64,000 nucleotides of DNA from Hippasteria phrygiana (GCA_037893225.1 JAZGUH010000726.1:453501-517500), one strand, 5' to 3'. Shown: positions 43,854 to 55,498, numbered from the stretch's first letter. Notes: a model not told the origin generated them from the letters alone. Translations and numbers: made by a program.

Positions 43854-44330
43854 CCGAATGACACATGGCCTTCATATTTGGGGCCAAGATAGATTTTATC
43901 TTGCTTTACATTTTCAGTTTGATGTGATAACCAGAAGTTCAAATTGGATGCTTTTAATGTTCAAACCACGAGGTCATAATGGTGTCATCAGGTATAAAAT
44001 TACCAACAAGTGAATATTTTAGAATATGTGTGTGATTATTTCTGTATGAATCTATTTGAAGTATTTCAAACGAAACAAGATATGAAGTTCAACTTTGTAA
44101 ATACATCAACAATCCTTTAAGTGCACAGTTGTGATGATGTCATGCTGACGTCATCGGGTGTAAAATTACAATCAGGAAACTACAAAAATTATCATTTCTG
44201 AAACGTTATATCTCATTATATATTATTAATTTCAACTCGCAAGCTTTTCATATTTTATGATTAGATAGATCTGATGCTGATCTACATTTTGCATAATCAA
44301 ACCGAGAAATGCCCAAACCCTTGCGTTTGT
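43854..44330. repeat. diverged tandem array, segment 4
   Basis: Continuation of the GACGTCAT-rich array (for example GATGTCATGCTGACGTCATC near 44135). It ends before the coding-like remnant. Confidence 0.6.
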
Positions 44331-44359
44331 TACAACAAACGCTTACCTATAGTTTTTCT

Positions 44360-45056
44360 ATTCTACGACGTCCAGAAGGTGTACCCAGAGGAATAGCGTA
44401 TTTATACAAATTATTTTTATCTATTTGTTGTTGCACGAGTCCTCTGTCGTCTTCAATTAATACGATCGAGTGAAAGCTACGAAACACTTCGAAACACTTC
44501 TTCGACATAACCCTCGTCGCTATATTTTCTCATTGTACCTTTTAACGATAGTTGAAATTTAAATCTTTGAAATTCATTTTGTACGTCTTTCAATTTACGT
44601 ATGATTTTAATCTTGTTGTTAAAAATGATATCGGGTCGACATTAATTCTATAAATCTCCAACTCGTAATTGCGTACGTGATTTCTGAATGGTCTTGGGGT
44701 TGCTTCTGCTGGTTGAAATCTTTCGACAAATATTGTACAGTATTGTTGTACAGCCGATATTAAATCTTTTTTTAATATGCTCACCCCTTCTTCCAGAAGG
44801 GTTACCCACAGGAGTAATTTTTATCATGGATTAACTTTTTCAGCGTTTCTTTTGATTTGAAACGTAAATTTCTATAAAGTGCTTCATTGGTTTTTATGAT
44901 CGACATGTAATCCCGTCTGGTGAGCGTGTTACGACGTCCAGAAGGTGTACCCAGAGGAATAGCGTATTTATCGATATACTTGTTTAGCTCGCCTTTCGAC
45001 CAGCGCGTGTAACTCGTTGCAGGCATCATTCTATCTCTGTTAATTTCCAAATCCAC
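44360..45056 (-). pseudogene. coding-like remnant with repeated PLGTPSGRR motif
   Basis: The minus frame 45056-44802 reads YTRWSKGELNKYIDKYAIPL then GTPSGRRNTLTRRDYMSII, a well-formed protein stretch. A second piece (44784-44590) has RNHVRNYELEIYRINVDPIS. Further coding-like words lie in other frames down to 44360, where YAIPLGTPSGRR occurs again by a 42-bp direct DNA duplication (44363-44404 and 44931-44972). A third GNPSGRR lies near 44790. The middle part loosely recalls the region upstream of Polinton-type DNA polymerases, but I would not name it. It lies in the intron just before the second fibrinogen-gene exon. Confidence 0.35.
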
Positions 45057-45445
45057 CTATATTATAGATAATTATATATTTCTTTTTTTTATTAATACCA
45101 ATTTTACCATTTTTAAGAGCATGATTTTTAGAGAGAGATTTCTTTTAAATGGGAAAAAGAAAATCAAAATATTTTACAGATTTTGGGAATTCCCCTAATT
45201 TTGATTAGAAAATATCAAAATGTTACTGGATAGGTACCCAAGGGTATTGCTCTGAACTCAGCCTTCCTATACTACTATACTCATCAACCACATGCACCCC
45301 TTCTAGCTATGTGTGATAAGTTTGTTAAAGGTTGGACTGGTCATATAGGCCACATTTAGGATTCTCTTTGACCTAAAATTACAAGTAAGTTTTTAGCAAG
45401 TTACAATGTTTCATGGTAATTTAAGCATGCATCCTATTTACTTAC

Positions 45446-45582
45446 GGTCCACCCACCACCGTCTGTCTCCATATCGCAGTACACTGCGATCGGTTCACCA
45501 TCGTCTCGAGGGTAGACCGTGTACACGCCACTAGTAGTCACACCCTTTTCCAAAGCCTCCGAACAATCCTTGGGAAGGATAA
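45446..45582 (-). CDS. fibrinogen C-terminal domain, first exon
   Basis: 137-bp exon. It begins in phase 1 after an AG at 45583-45584 and ends in phase 0 at donor GTAAGT (45440-45445). It encodes ILPKDCSEALEKGVTTSGVY and then TVYPRDDGEPIAVYCDMETD with GGGWT. This is the standard opening of a fibrinogen-related domain, with the first disulphide Cys (DCSEAL), the GVY motif and CDMETDGGGWT. It joins in phase both to the EGF exon upstream and to VFQRRQDGS downstream. Intact. Confidence 0.92.
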
Positions 45583-45824
45583 CTTGATTCAAAAATGGAG
45601 AAAATTGATTTTATATTATGGACATTTCTTAATATAAAAATATATAAATGCTCTCTCTTGGTAGTAACTTTGTGTTTATGTTTTCATCATGTTTGGCTTT
45701 TGGGAAAAAAGCGGCAGTGTGCATTTGCTAACATTATTTCGTGGTGGAATTTGAGTCTGGGATGATGTTAATGTTTGTCCTTCGCGACGGGTTGTTATTG
45801 TCAGGCACTGTGTGTTCATCAGTG

Positions 45825-46065
45825 CAATCAGAAAGCCTGGGGGGAAAATCACAGGTTTACTGCTGCAGGACTCGAACCCACGACCTCCTGCTTACTAGTG
45901 CGGACGTACATTCCAGTCCTCAAAGCAAATTCCGTCTTTAGATTGTTTGCGCTGAACCAGCTGCTACATTCAATTTGGATTCGAACCCGGCACGGTCAGT
46001 TGTCGAGGGATTAAGATGTGTGTGCTAGTACGCAGTTGGTTCGAGTCTCACCTGCGTAAACCTGT
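45825..46065. repeat. tRNA-derived SINE-like segments
   Basis: On the minus strand near 45845-45890, GGTCGTGGGTTCGAGTCC is a B-box/T-arm match. On the plus strand near 46030-46055, CAGTTGGTTCGAGTCTCACC is another, preceded by a weak A box near 45995 (GTCAGTTGTCGAGGG). Two SINE heads in opposite orientation inside the short intron. Confidence 0.4.
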
Positions 46066-46286
46066 AATTAATTTTTCCACTGACGCTCAGATGCGAAAAA
46101 GTACTGAGCATACAGGGCCTAACACCTTGTCGGGAGGGCAAAATCATGTGTACACATTTGAAAAAGTCATCTAATAAGTATAGTATTAAATCAAAGAATG
46201 TAGCTGCATTCAATAGCATTGGACCGACTTGGTGCCTCACCATTATGAGTTAAAACTGAAAATGGTTAACAATTTCGTACCATTAC

Positions 46287-46391
46287 CTTCACAACGGCTT
46301 CCATTGAACTCTTTTGGACACTCGCAGGTCAATGAGTTCCCATCAAGCCGGTAGGTACCTCCATTCAGGCAGGGGTTGGATGAACACGGGT
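46287..46391 (-). CDS. EGF-like domain exon
   Basis: 105-bp exon with acceptor GATTCCAG and donor GTAATG, phase 1 at both ends as is usual for EGF modules. It encodes PCSSNPCLNGGTYRLDGNSL then TCECPKEFNGSRCE, with six cysteines in the C-x5-C...CxC...C spacing of an EGF domain. There is no clear calcium-binding D-x-D/N-E start. It splices in phase to the fibrinogen exon at 45582, giving a secreted or membrane EGF-fibrinogen protein. Such proteins act in adhesion, clotting-like reactions or innate recognition; the exact role is unknown. Confidence 0.9.
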
Positions 46392-46449
46392 CTGGAATCA
46401 TTAAGCAAGCCATACCTTGTACATTTAGCACACACAAGAAGGTGAACAC

Positions 46450-46669
46450 CCTCCTTTATTTCAGAGAAGTTTGAAATATCATGCAAATTTACACCTGAAT
46501 AATTGTTTGGAAGTTCATTTGTGGTCATCCCTTTTTCGCAAGCAGAGACCTTTTCTAGATTGTTTTTCTTCAAACCTTGTAAGCTGGCTTTAATTAAAAC
46601 CAATAGAGTTACTAAGAGGCAAGTGGTAATCTGCCACCCCAACCCACCCCCATGGGAACCCTTGTTCAT
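46450..46669 (-). CDS. candidate first exon of the EGF-fibrinogen gene
   Basis: A minus-strand frame starts MNKGSHGGGLGWQ and contains a hydrophobic stretch (ITTCLLVTLLVLIKA) that could be a signal anchor, followed by a hydrophilic stem with a potential N-glycosylation site (NYSG). A possible donor at 46449 (GAGG then GTGTTC) would give a 58-bp intron joining in phase 1 to the EGF exon at 46391. The donor is weak and the ATG context poor, so this is a suggestion. It would make a type II membrane or secreted protein. Confidence 0.35.
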
Positions 46670-46881
46670 GTGGAAAATGCGACATTTTTAGAATTGTGGA
46701 CGATTATACTGTGTGCTGAAACGGGTTATGCATGGATGTATGCGTAAGGAGGGAATGCAAAAAAGAAGAAGCGATAACTTGAGGTTCAACCCCGCGGTAA
46801 AGCGGGGTTTTATTGGGTACCTCGCGGATTATGGCACTCCAACCACGTAAAACCTCGAGGTCAACCTCGAGGTACCGCCTG

Positions 46882-47077
46882 CAGGGACGGATCTAGGTTT
46901 TAACTAAGGGGGGGGGGGGGGGGGGGGGGGTTACCTGAGGTGATCGGCCTACACACCCCAGCGTGCCGAAGGCACGCCTTGCTAGGGGGGTCCGGGGCAT
47001 TAAACCCGTACAGCCCAAGGGGGAGGGGGGAGGTTAAACCCCCAAACCCCCCCCCCCCCCCCGTAGATCCGCCACTG
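46882..47077. mobile_element. short MITE with CAG(G)GACGGATCTA ends and G-runs
   Basis: CAGGGACGGATCTA at the left and TAGATCCGCCACTG at the right are imperfect inverses, with GCCTG directly outside both ends. Long G and C runs inside (near 46908-46930 and 47045-47062) make the true length uncertain. Ends of this type occur in non-autonomous hAT-like elements. Confidence 0.45.
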
Positions 47078-47084
47078 GCCTGTT

Positions 47085-48740
47085 TAATTTCGCATTTACC
47101 CTAAAAGCTATTGAGTGCGCCATGGCCCTTGCCACTGAAAAGAACTTGGCTACGCCACTGCCTCACGTATGTTGACGTATATTGCGGGTGTATCAGTTTA
47201 GTATATTCACAGGCTGGTATATATGCTGCACTAGCACTCGCTTCGAATTTGGTCATTGGCAGGCTAGGGTGAAGAGCCGTAGTCATTGATAATAATGTCT
47301 GTGGGATAGTCTTACATCGGGACTATGCTACTAGGCGTGTTGCCAAAATACTGTACAAACGCTATGACAACACGAACCATTCAAATGATCTCTTATATGA
47401 GTTTTCTGTAAGATGTACCCCAGAAATATATGTGCAAGAAGTTTCCCAAGACAAAATCAGGCGTGCACAGGTTTCTTAAAGTAATATTTATTGATTTCTT
47501 TATAACATTGTCAGGTAAAGGCGGAAGTAGATATTATCGATTCTTGGCATATTTCTATAGTGATTCTTATCGATATGATTAAAAGCTATTGAATTATGCA
47601 TTATTCGAAAATCACCGTGATCGCTGGTTCAGTTAATCGATTGCTGCTACTGAATCGAAGCACAGCCTACACCGGGTTTGAACTCGTGAATCTGACCAAA
47701 AAAGTATTGCATACAAAAAATCACCAGAAAGGTTTCAAGTTGGTCGTTAGCTTCACTTCCAAGGGATTCGCATTCTTGTAAAAACCATGGAAGAATCCCA
47801 TATACAAATGGATCACCGAGGGAGGCTAGTTTTACCACACCACGAGATAAAAGCAGTAAATATTTGTTTTATAACACCTCACCCACAGATTATGCTTGAT
47901 TTACAAATGTTAACAATATTTAAATCTAAATACAGTTAAAATGGACTTCTATTTCAATACAAAATTAGTGGAAAATGTATTTGTTCTTTTCAAAACCACC
48001 CCTTAACGAAATGTTTGAACCCAGCTCTGTAGCGCTGGCACTTTGGAACAATACGCGTTACGCTCAACGCGCACACACGCACACAGTCATGTAAACGGGT
48101 GCAATCGTGGACCTCCCATTGTTCCTCTTTTGTTTATACTCTAACTTTTTCGGAAGGCCTCCCATTGGTTTTGTACACGATTTTCAATCGTGGACGTTAG
48201 GTCAAACGTGGACCCCTTTGTCTACGCCCGAATTCTTTTGTTCTAGGTCCACGATTGCCGGCATATACAAACTCATGCATCTGCACACACATACCGCGCC
48301 ATGTGTATAGACTTTGGTTGCTAATGGTATAGTACTTTGGTTGCTACGGGTATAGTACTTTTGGTCGTGCACAGGAAGATAGCAAAAATAGAAAATGCCA
48401 TGTGACTCGCTCTCGGCCAATCAAGACACAGAATCTGTGGATGAGATGTTATAATAGAAACTATGACAGCAACAGAGGAAATCAACGAATATCACTGCTT
48501 GTAAAAGGCTACTATGCAATTCAATTACGCAACACCATTATGCCTATTCCAACGCAAATAAGCACCTCGTTGCTAAAAAACTGATCTGACGTCACTTGTA
48601 CCGCACAAAAGGTAAACTGTAGATCTGCCCAATGAACAAAACTAGGCGGAGGAAACATACGTGGCCTAAAACGTTTGTTTCTGAAATCCCAATTATGGGC
48701 AAGTTGCCTTTTAAAAAATTTCCCCCGTCACCATAGACCG
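47085..48740. other. non-coding stretch
   Basis: No gene recognised; short open frames only. Confidence 0.4.
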
Positions 48741-48747
48741 TGTAAAG

Positions 48748-48889
48748 CCCGGTTCATACTTTATGCGAATGCGAATCCGAAGCGAATTTCATGACGTCAA
48801 CAATTAAAGTTTCAATGTGAGTTTGTGACGTTCTCCGTTACCTTAACGAATTCGCTTCGGATACGCATTCGCATGAAGTATGAACCGGG
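48748..48889. mobile_element. foldback MITE, 142 bp
   Basis: CCCGGTTCATACTTTATGCG, then AATGCGAATCCGAAGCGAAT, is mirrored at the right by AATTCGCTTCGGATACGCAT then TCGCATGAAGTATGAACCGGG-type sequence. Arms are about 45 bp with few mismatches. No coding capacity. Confidence 0.75.
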
Positions 48890-50230
48890 ATTGAGTCTCG
48901 CGCATAAAGGTCACGATTGAACTTCCGGGCACCTAAGAGCCGCCGGCTATAGGACTTTTACGTGTGGTTGATTTTGTTTTCTATAATACTTTGTTTTTAC
49001 GAAGATCTCAACCATGAAACGGCCATAAATATGGATGATAAATTCAAAATATATTTTACGATATATAAAAACATGCATGACTGTCTAAATTATGGAAGAA
49101 AAGTATGAACAATTATTTGACCTGAGCGTCAGGTTGCAACGTGATTGGCTCATTGTTGGGAAGAGAAAGCCCGGCCCCAAAAACCCCTGTACTTCATCCT
49201 CTGGCGCTGCGGACGTAAGTGAACGTGCGTACATAAATGATATGCGACGACCGCCTTATACTGCATATGGTCTACGTTAAGACTGGCGCGTGAACCAGAA
49301 CAATGGCGAATGACGTACATATGACGAACTAGACTTTTTCGTTCTCCTTTTCCTTAATTTGATATATTGTTCACATTTTGTAAATTGAAATAAAAAAATA
49401 TTTGGCTAAAAGTTGTTATCTACCTTTCAGTAAAATGAACAGCGTCAAAACAAAAACTACTCGCTTTACACGTTGAAGCTCCTATTCGAGGTGCCCGGAA
49501 GTTCGGTTTCTCGTAAACTCTCGTATGTTCTCGAGGTCAACTTACACGCTCTATTGTGTGGGATCACTGTGTGAACACACTGTGTTCGTACGGCTATTTG
49601 GACTCAGTGGTCACACTGTTATAACACTGTGAATTTGAAACAAAAATACAGTGAGTTTACGGTGTGGACACAGAGTCCACACCGTATGGTCACACATCTG
49701 CAAACATGGGTAGATATGGGGTACATCCATTGTAGACATTACTGTCCTTCCTTTGTTCTCCTTTGTCCCCATTGAAATCTCAAAACCCATAGCGTGAACT
49801 CTGTGGGGTAGGTCGATTTCTAAAGACGAGCCTGTGGGGTAGAATTGTGCCCATTGTTACCCTTTCTTATACCTACCCCATATCTACCCCTGTGTACGTA
49901 TACTGTGTGTACAAAGATCCCCCATAGTGTGACTACACTGCAGCGTCGTGCAGTTAGGGACCGTTAGGTTGGTCTAGCGCCCTCTGCCGAGTATTTTCCA
50001 TGAGACGGTTGAGGGCAGCATTGGATGGGACTTATGTGATGATTTGCTGATTGGGTCGCAAGCTGAACATTTCCATTTTGTTAATCACCATCCCTGGTTC
50101 CACAAGTGTCCGTAATAGCCTGTTGTGGGAGGGGGCGGGGGGGGGGGGGGTTAGGAGACACATTCACACATTTATTTGGGGTTTGTACAAATATATTGAC
50201 TCAGCGTTTTGGACTTACATGTACCTTCAT
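48890..50230. other. non-coding stretch with CACTGTG-rich segment
   Basis: From 49540 to 49940 the words CACACTGTG, CACTGTGTGAACACA and GTGTGGACACAGAGTCCACA recur in both orientations. Similar sequence at 53110-53280. A G-run lies near 50128-50150. No gene recognised. Confidence 0.45.
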
Positions 50231-50233
50231 ATC

Positions 50234-51213
50234 GTCACAGTTTTCACGAACAGACGAATTTTGCCTCTCCGCACTATAAACTAAAGTTACAAGAAAATCA
50301 GGTTTTAAGCTGCTCACTTTTTAAATTGAAGATATTACCTGCATTTATACCACATGTTGATTCATTGTTGACACTATGTTAAAGTTCAGTTCTCGGTCTT
50401 TCACAAGTCATTGGCAGCTGAGCGATAAGTCAATTAATAACCGAGTTATTCATTTATTATTTGTCTCTTCGTGAAAATTCAGAAGCGAGAAATGGCCCGT
50501 TTTGCTCCACAGAGTGTCATTTGTCTCTTCGTGAAAACCCAAAATCCATTTTCTGGCAATTTTGCCCACACAACCCTATTGTATTAACACGGAGTTCAAA
50601 TTCGTCTCTTCGTAAAAACCCAAAATCCATTTTCTGGCCATTTTGCCCTTCACAGCCCTATTGTATTAACACGGAGTTCAAATTCGTTTGCCCTTCTCAG
50701 CCATAGCGTATATTATGGCTGAGAAGGGCAACATTGCCAGAAAATGGATTTTGGGTTTTCACGAAGAGCCAAATTCGAACTCAGGGCTGTGAAGGGCAAA
50801 ATTGCCAGAAAATGGATTTTAGGTTTTCACGAAGAGACGAATTTGAACTCCGTGTTAATACAATAGGGCTGTGAAGGGCAAAATTGCAAAAAAATTGATT
50901 TTTGGGTTTTCACGAAGAGACAAATGACACTCTGTGGGGCAAAACGGGCCATTTCTTGCTTCTGAGTTTTCACGAAGAGACAAATTTATTAATCAATTAA
51001 TAACTCTGTAATTAATTGACTTATCGCTCAGCTGCCAATGACTTGTGAAAGACCGAGAACTGAACTTTAACATAGTGTCAACAATGAATCAACATGTGGT
51101 ATAAATGCAGGTAATATCTTCAATTTAAAGAGTGAGCAGCTTAAAACCTGATTTTCTTGTAACTTTAGTTTAGTGCGGAGAGGCAAAATTCGTCTGTTCG
51201 TGAAAACTGTGAC
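50234..51213. mobile_element. large foldback element, ~1 kb palindrome
   Basis: Left arm 50234-50705 and right arm 50714-51213 are near-perfect inverses around an 8-nt centre (CTCAGCCATA / TATGGCTGAG). Outer ends are GTCACAGTTTTCACGAACAG and its inverse. Each arm carries direct sub-repeats of TTTGTCTCTTCGTGAAAACC with CCAAAATCCATTTTCTGGC, and arm lengths differ through loss or gain of such units. No transposase. Structure resembles foldback (FB-like) elements. Confidence 0.9.
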
Positions 51214-52900
51214 AATATGTGTTGCATTGTACATGTGCATAATGGGTATTGCATTGCTTGTACTTAAACTTTAAAGTAGTTTTTTTTTATAGTGAACCTT
51301 ATTGATGGTCATTGCTTACTGCTTGACATCGTGTACTGTGCTGTACTACAGTTGTGTTTGCTGTTGCATAGTAGAGTTGTCTCTACTGAAGATTATGCGG
51401 AGTTTGTGTTGAACTTGAAATCTGTGCCGCAGAGAAACTGACACAAACGCCATAAACAAGCTAATAGTTGAAGTAAAAATTTGAGTTTTCCAGCGTGGAG
51501 TTAAATACTTTATTTAACGGTTACATACACCGTTATCATAGTGTTTCGATGGCATGAGCATATGGACCTCACAGTGCCCCCCCATAGTGTGGCCAAAGCG
51601 TGATAAAAATAGAGAGGTTGAGATTTTGTATGTGTACGTGTGCGTGTGTACGTAAATACGTAGCCTGCAAACGAAGTCTGAAAATATATGTTAATGACAA
51701 TAAGCCTACAATTCCATTCATGCAAGCGCCCGTCTTGAAAGCAGGTTGTACAGAGAGACAGACGCCCATCGTTTAAATAATTCGACAGTCTTTTTAGACT
51801 GCCTGTAGACACGCATGCGCATTTAACAATTCAAAACTCGCATTTTTGAGAAAGCCCAGTCAGCCCACCGTAGGCAGAAAAGCGCGTGGTTGTAAGTGCA
51901 TGTAGCGTATATAAGTTCGAATCGCCGATCTCTTTGAATAACAAATCGCGTCGGACTAATTTGATAAATTTTAGCTTCAATCGGGCACTAATCCCGAATT
52001 ATTTACCCCAGCTTTCGAGATCCAAACGTAGAAAGGCTTAATTTATTTAATACTCAAATTCCAACATGTTTTCAACATTTCGGAAACTGTTTATGCTTTT
52101 AATAGGAGGTATTTACCCGTTCAATGTCTACCCGTTTCAGCAAACTTGTAAAACCGATTTTACACGTTCGCTTCAACTTGTAAGGCTGCAGAGAAAGGAC
52201 TGGCTCGCCAACTGATGACGCCATACACATTTAACGTTCCGGTTGAACAAGATACACGTATCTATGCAAAATAATGAGGTCTTTGTTAAATGTTATTCCT
52301 GGGGAAATTCTGCTTCATAAATTGGAACGGGCACTTTATTATCTCGGATATGTATTTTGAATTTCGGCAAAATGTGCAGCAGATACTCTCTCAGATACAA
52401 TTGACCATGTATAACTCTAAGCATACAACATCTCAACTGAACAAATTGTCTTTTTTTCGTACGTGTACGACAAGTACAATCATGTATGCTTACACAATTT
52501 TCTCATTTACGGAAATGAATAAACTCGAAACCAGACCAAATGGAAGTAACCTATAACACATGGATAAAGTGTATATAGTACAAATGCCACGATAATTTAC
52601 CATACTAACTAACTACTGTCATGTTTCAGTTTTATCCCGCCAATGAAGAAGGCATGGTTTCCCATGAACAATTTCGATATTTGATCACAAAAGTAGATGT
52701 AATGAGATTCTTCACTTATGTTTGCAAATAATGAAAATTGTATAGTAACGCATATAGTAACGCATATCCCAATTTTCCAGAGGGGGGAGGGGGGGGGGGA
52801 AAGAGGGGGGCAAGAGTTCCCACAGGCGGTAGCACCATGTGTATTAAATCTCCAGCATCCCGGCATGAGTTTGCATCCTACTAACGCTTCACCGCTTCCG
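51214..52900. other. non-coding stretch
   Basis: No gene recognised. Contains a G-rich patch near 52780-52808. Confidence 0.4.
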
Positions 52901-52939
52901 GACACCATTTAAGCCCGCTTCACCGTTGGAATCTCTTAG

Positions 52940-53025
52940 TCTCCTGACGACGGGCAAAACATACTGTCCGAAACGTTAAGTTCCCTCCGGTTCTTTTCAG
53001 AACCACACATACTCACAAAAAGATT
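52940..53025 (+). repeat. Penelope-like terminal remnant with hammerhead-like motif
   Basis: CTCCTGACGACGGGCAAAAC followed by ATACTGTCCGAAACGTT resembles the CTGAYGA ... GAAAC core found in terminal repeats of Penelope-like elements. The stem between the boxes is imperfect and I could not find a convincing third stem, so ribozyme activity is doubtful. Confidence 0.35.
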
Positions 53026-53109
53026 TAATACACATGTTGCTACCGCAAACCAGTTACTTGCCTGTCACCATGAAAACCTTCAAATCTCATCTAATTCATA
53101 GCGTGTCAA

Positions 53110-53285
53110 CAATGTGAAAATGTCACTGTGTTCACAGTGTGTACTCCGTGTGGACCATCAGTGTGGCAAAATCACGGAGAGTTCATAGTGTGTTCACACA
53201 GTGACGATTCACAGTGTGGTCTCACAGTGGTTGTGTGTTCACACTATGATCACACAGAGACCACACTGTGGAGACATGGGAGAAA
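53110..53285. repeat. CACTGTG-word repeat
   Basis: Quasi-repeats of TCACTGTGTTCACAGTGTG type in both orientations, like 49540-49700. Confidence 0.6.
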
Positions 53286-53289
53286 GTTC

Positions 53290-54170
53290 CTAAGGGTGAG
53301 GATTGTTTCTGCAATTACCATCTCGGTTTTGTAAATTATACGAGCCAAGTTGCAGGCTGTTAGTTGTAGTAACAAGCACAATTTGTAGACCCACATTGAC
53401 TTCTTGTCTGTCATTAATAAAAGCAACTTTTTTTCAAATGCTGATGTATTTACTGGCACGCAAACGTGCCATTCTCATCCACGGTCCCCATTAGTTCCTG
53501 ACCACCATGATGAGTGGTAAATTCTCGTGCTTGACAACCAATAAATGCCATTGCAATCACACCATTCAGTTTCACATTCAATAACCGTACTCAGGGGGTT
53601 AATTAAAACTCCCTGCATTTTCCTCCTACCAAAAGTTCACAAAGAAGCACCCACAGTTTGCGGAGGTCAGACTAAACTATTTCTTGCTTCCGATTGTCAA
53701 ACAGCAAAGCACATACATTTGAGTCTAAAAGTATGACATCTTTTGGTGTCCCTGTTACACTTTGAGTTTGAGGAAGCGATGGCGCTATTCCATTCAGTGA
53801 CACTTTCCTTCTGTTGACTTGAGAAACTTAAATCAGAGCTCTTCTGAAGTCGGTTTTAAGTATGAATCTGTGCTTGTTATATCCGTAGCATGGTGGAGAT
53901 GGACATAAGGGAGCTGTGACCAGGTTAGGTTTGGTGGTTGGGGTGCGAGTAGAGCATCGTAGTTCTCAGATCCTCTTATGAGCAAGAGCCTGCTTTCGTG
54001 CCTTGGCGTGTGGCACTCATTAGTTGCGTATTAGTGATTCAAAAAATTTAATCGATGCCAACTCGCAGTGTTTTTGATTGGGTGTTTTTCAATCAACTGT
54101 AATGTTTTAGTTGGTTTCGTTTTGTTCCTTTAAGAGGGAAACCAATATTTCCAAGGTTTTGTCTGGTCCA
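53290..54170. other. non-coding stretch
   Basis: Nothing recognised. Confidence 0.35.
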
Positions 54171-54179
54171 CTTGATTCA

Positions 54180-55498
54180 TCGAAAAAGCCTGAGTCTGTG
54201 GGAGTGGTTTGAGCTCTTGGTTCGGTAGTTTGGCGAGTACCAGTTTTTCCCGGATGTTTCGGGCTTTTCTGAAGGCAATGAACGGAGGTTTGGAAAAGGT
54301 TTCCGAGAGTAGTTTATTGCCTTGGATCAGGTGCCAGTGTTTATTTATCGCTTTGTTTAGGTCGCAGTGGTTTATGGCTGGGTTGTATGTGGTGGTGAAG
54401 ACGAGAGGAGTTTGTTTGGATTTTGTTTCATCCTTAGTTTTGTGTATTTGTTTGTTTCTATCGGCAGGTGAAACTTTGTTGCTGTTTCAACTTGTGTTGT
54501 TTTGCCGATTTCTTAGCCTGATGTGAGCCAGTTCAAATTTTGTAGCGTCCAAGTATTCTTCTAGTGTTGCACTAGGTGTGGATTTTAGATGCCATTTTGA
54601 GAGTGGTTTGAAAGGATGATTTTTGGTTGGTTTGTTTGTTGTGCATTAGGAATGCAATTCTCATTCTTCGGTTGAAGATATTTATGTCTCATAAAAGTGC
54701 TGTACGAGATGTGGGAAGTGGGAACAAAGTTTAGACCTTTTCCTAAAGCGAGTTTCTCAGTTTGAGATAGTTTTACTTTGGATAGGTTTGTTATGAATTG
54801 TTCGCATTGTGCTGCTGATAGGGATAGTCGATTGGATTAGGTTTGCTTGGTTTTGTATTTACCAGAGAAGCGGTTGGATTTTCGCTGACTTTGGGATCTC
54901 TTATCTCTTTATTGAATTTCCTTTTGGCCATTGTTAGGAATATAACGGTAAGTTGGGTTATATTCAAGATTAGAACGATGGCAATTGGATGTCTCTTTTG
55001 AGAAGATGTGGTGTTCTTGAAAAAGACCTTTTGGTTTGTGATTGATGAGAGATCTCAGTATGGAAGTTTTAAGCCTGCTATCTGTCTTGGCCTTGTGAAA
55101 TACCCGTAGAGTTGTTGAGTGGTTCGGTGGTCTTTACCTTGAAACTGTTCTGCAAGGGTCTTTTGTGCTGTTCTTCTTGCCTTGACCAGCTGCGTCTCCG
55201 TTTGCTCTCGGTGGTGTTCGTACTCCTCAAGTGTGATGCGTGCAAAAATGAGCGATGACGTGGTCTGGCGATTGCTCCAACGTTCCCTGAAAGATTCCCG
55301 AAATTTCAGGGATCTGTGTTGGCATGGTGGTCGTATTTCGACTTCCAGATAGGGTGGTGGTGTAGCGGTTCCGATGGCCCGAGACAGTTGTTTGATTAGT
55401 TTAGTGATGTGACCCTTGACAAAAGTCAAATTGTTTACTTTCTCTGCCAGGGATTTCACTAGTTTAAATTTGTCGTCCGGGAGTTGGTGTAATTCCAC
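54180..55498 (-). pseudogene. Penelope-like retroelement, internally deleted
   Basis: The minus strand at 55498-55055 is an open frame with a basic/coiled N-terminal region (LVKARRTAQKTLAEQFQGKD). Near 54830-54650 comes the signature LSKVKLSQTEKLALGKGLNF followed by VPTS, the N-terminal LS..E...L..GL.F.P motif of Penelope-like elements. Near 54450-54220 comes TTYNPAINHCDLNKAINKHW and FRKARNIREKLVLAKLP, the conserved stretch between RT and the GIY-YIG endonuclease. The RT core itself is missing and frames change repeatedly, so it is a deleted, dead copy. Confidence 0.6.

Noticed and set aside
48890..49280. Plus-strand frame at 49092-49280 as a host gene
   Set aside because: 62 codons, no recognised family, no splice support.
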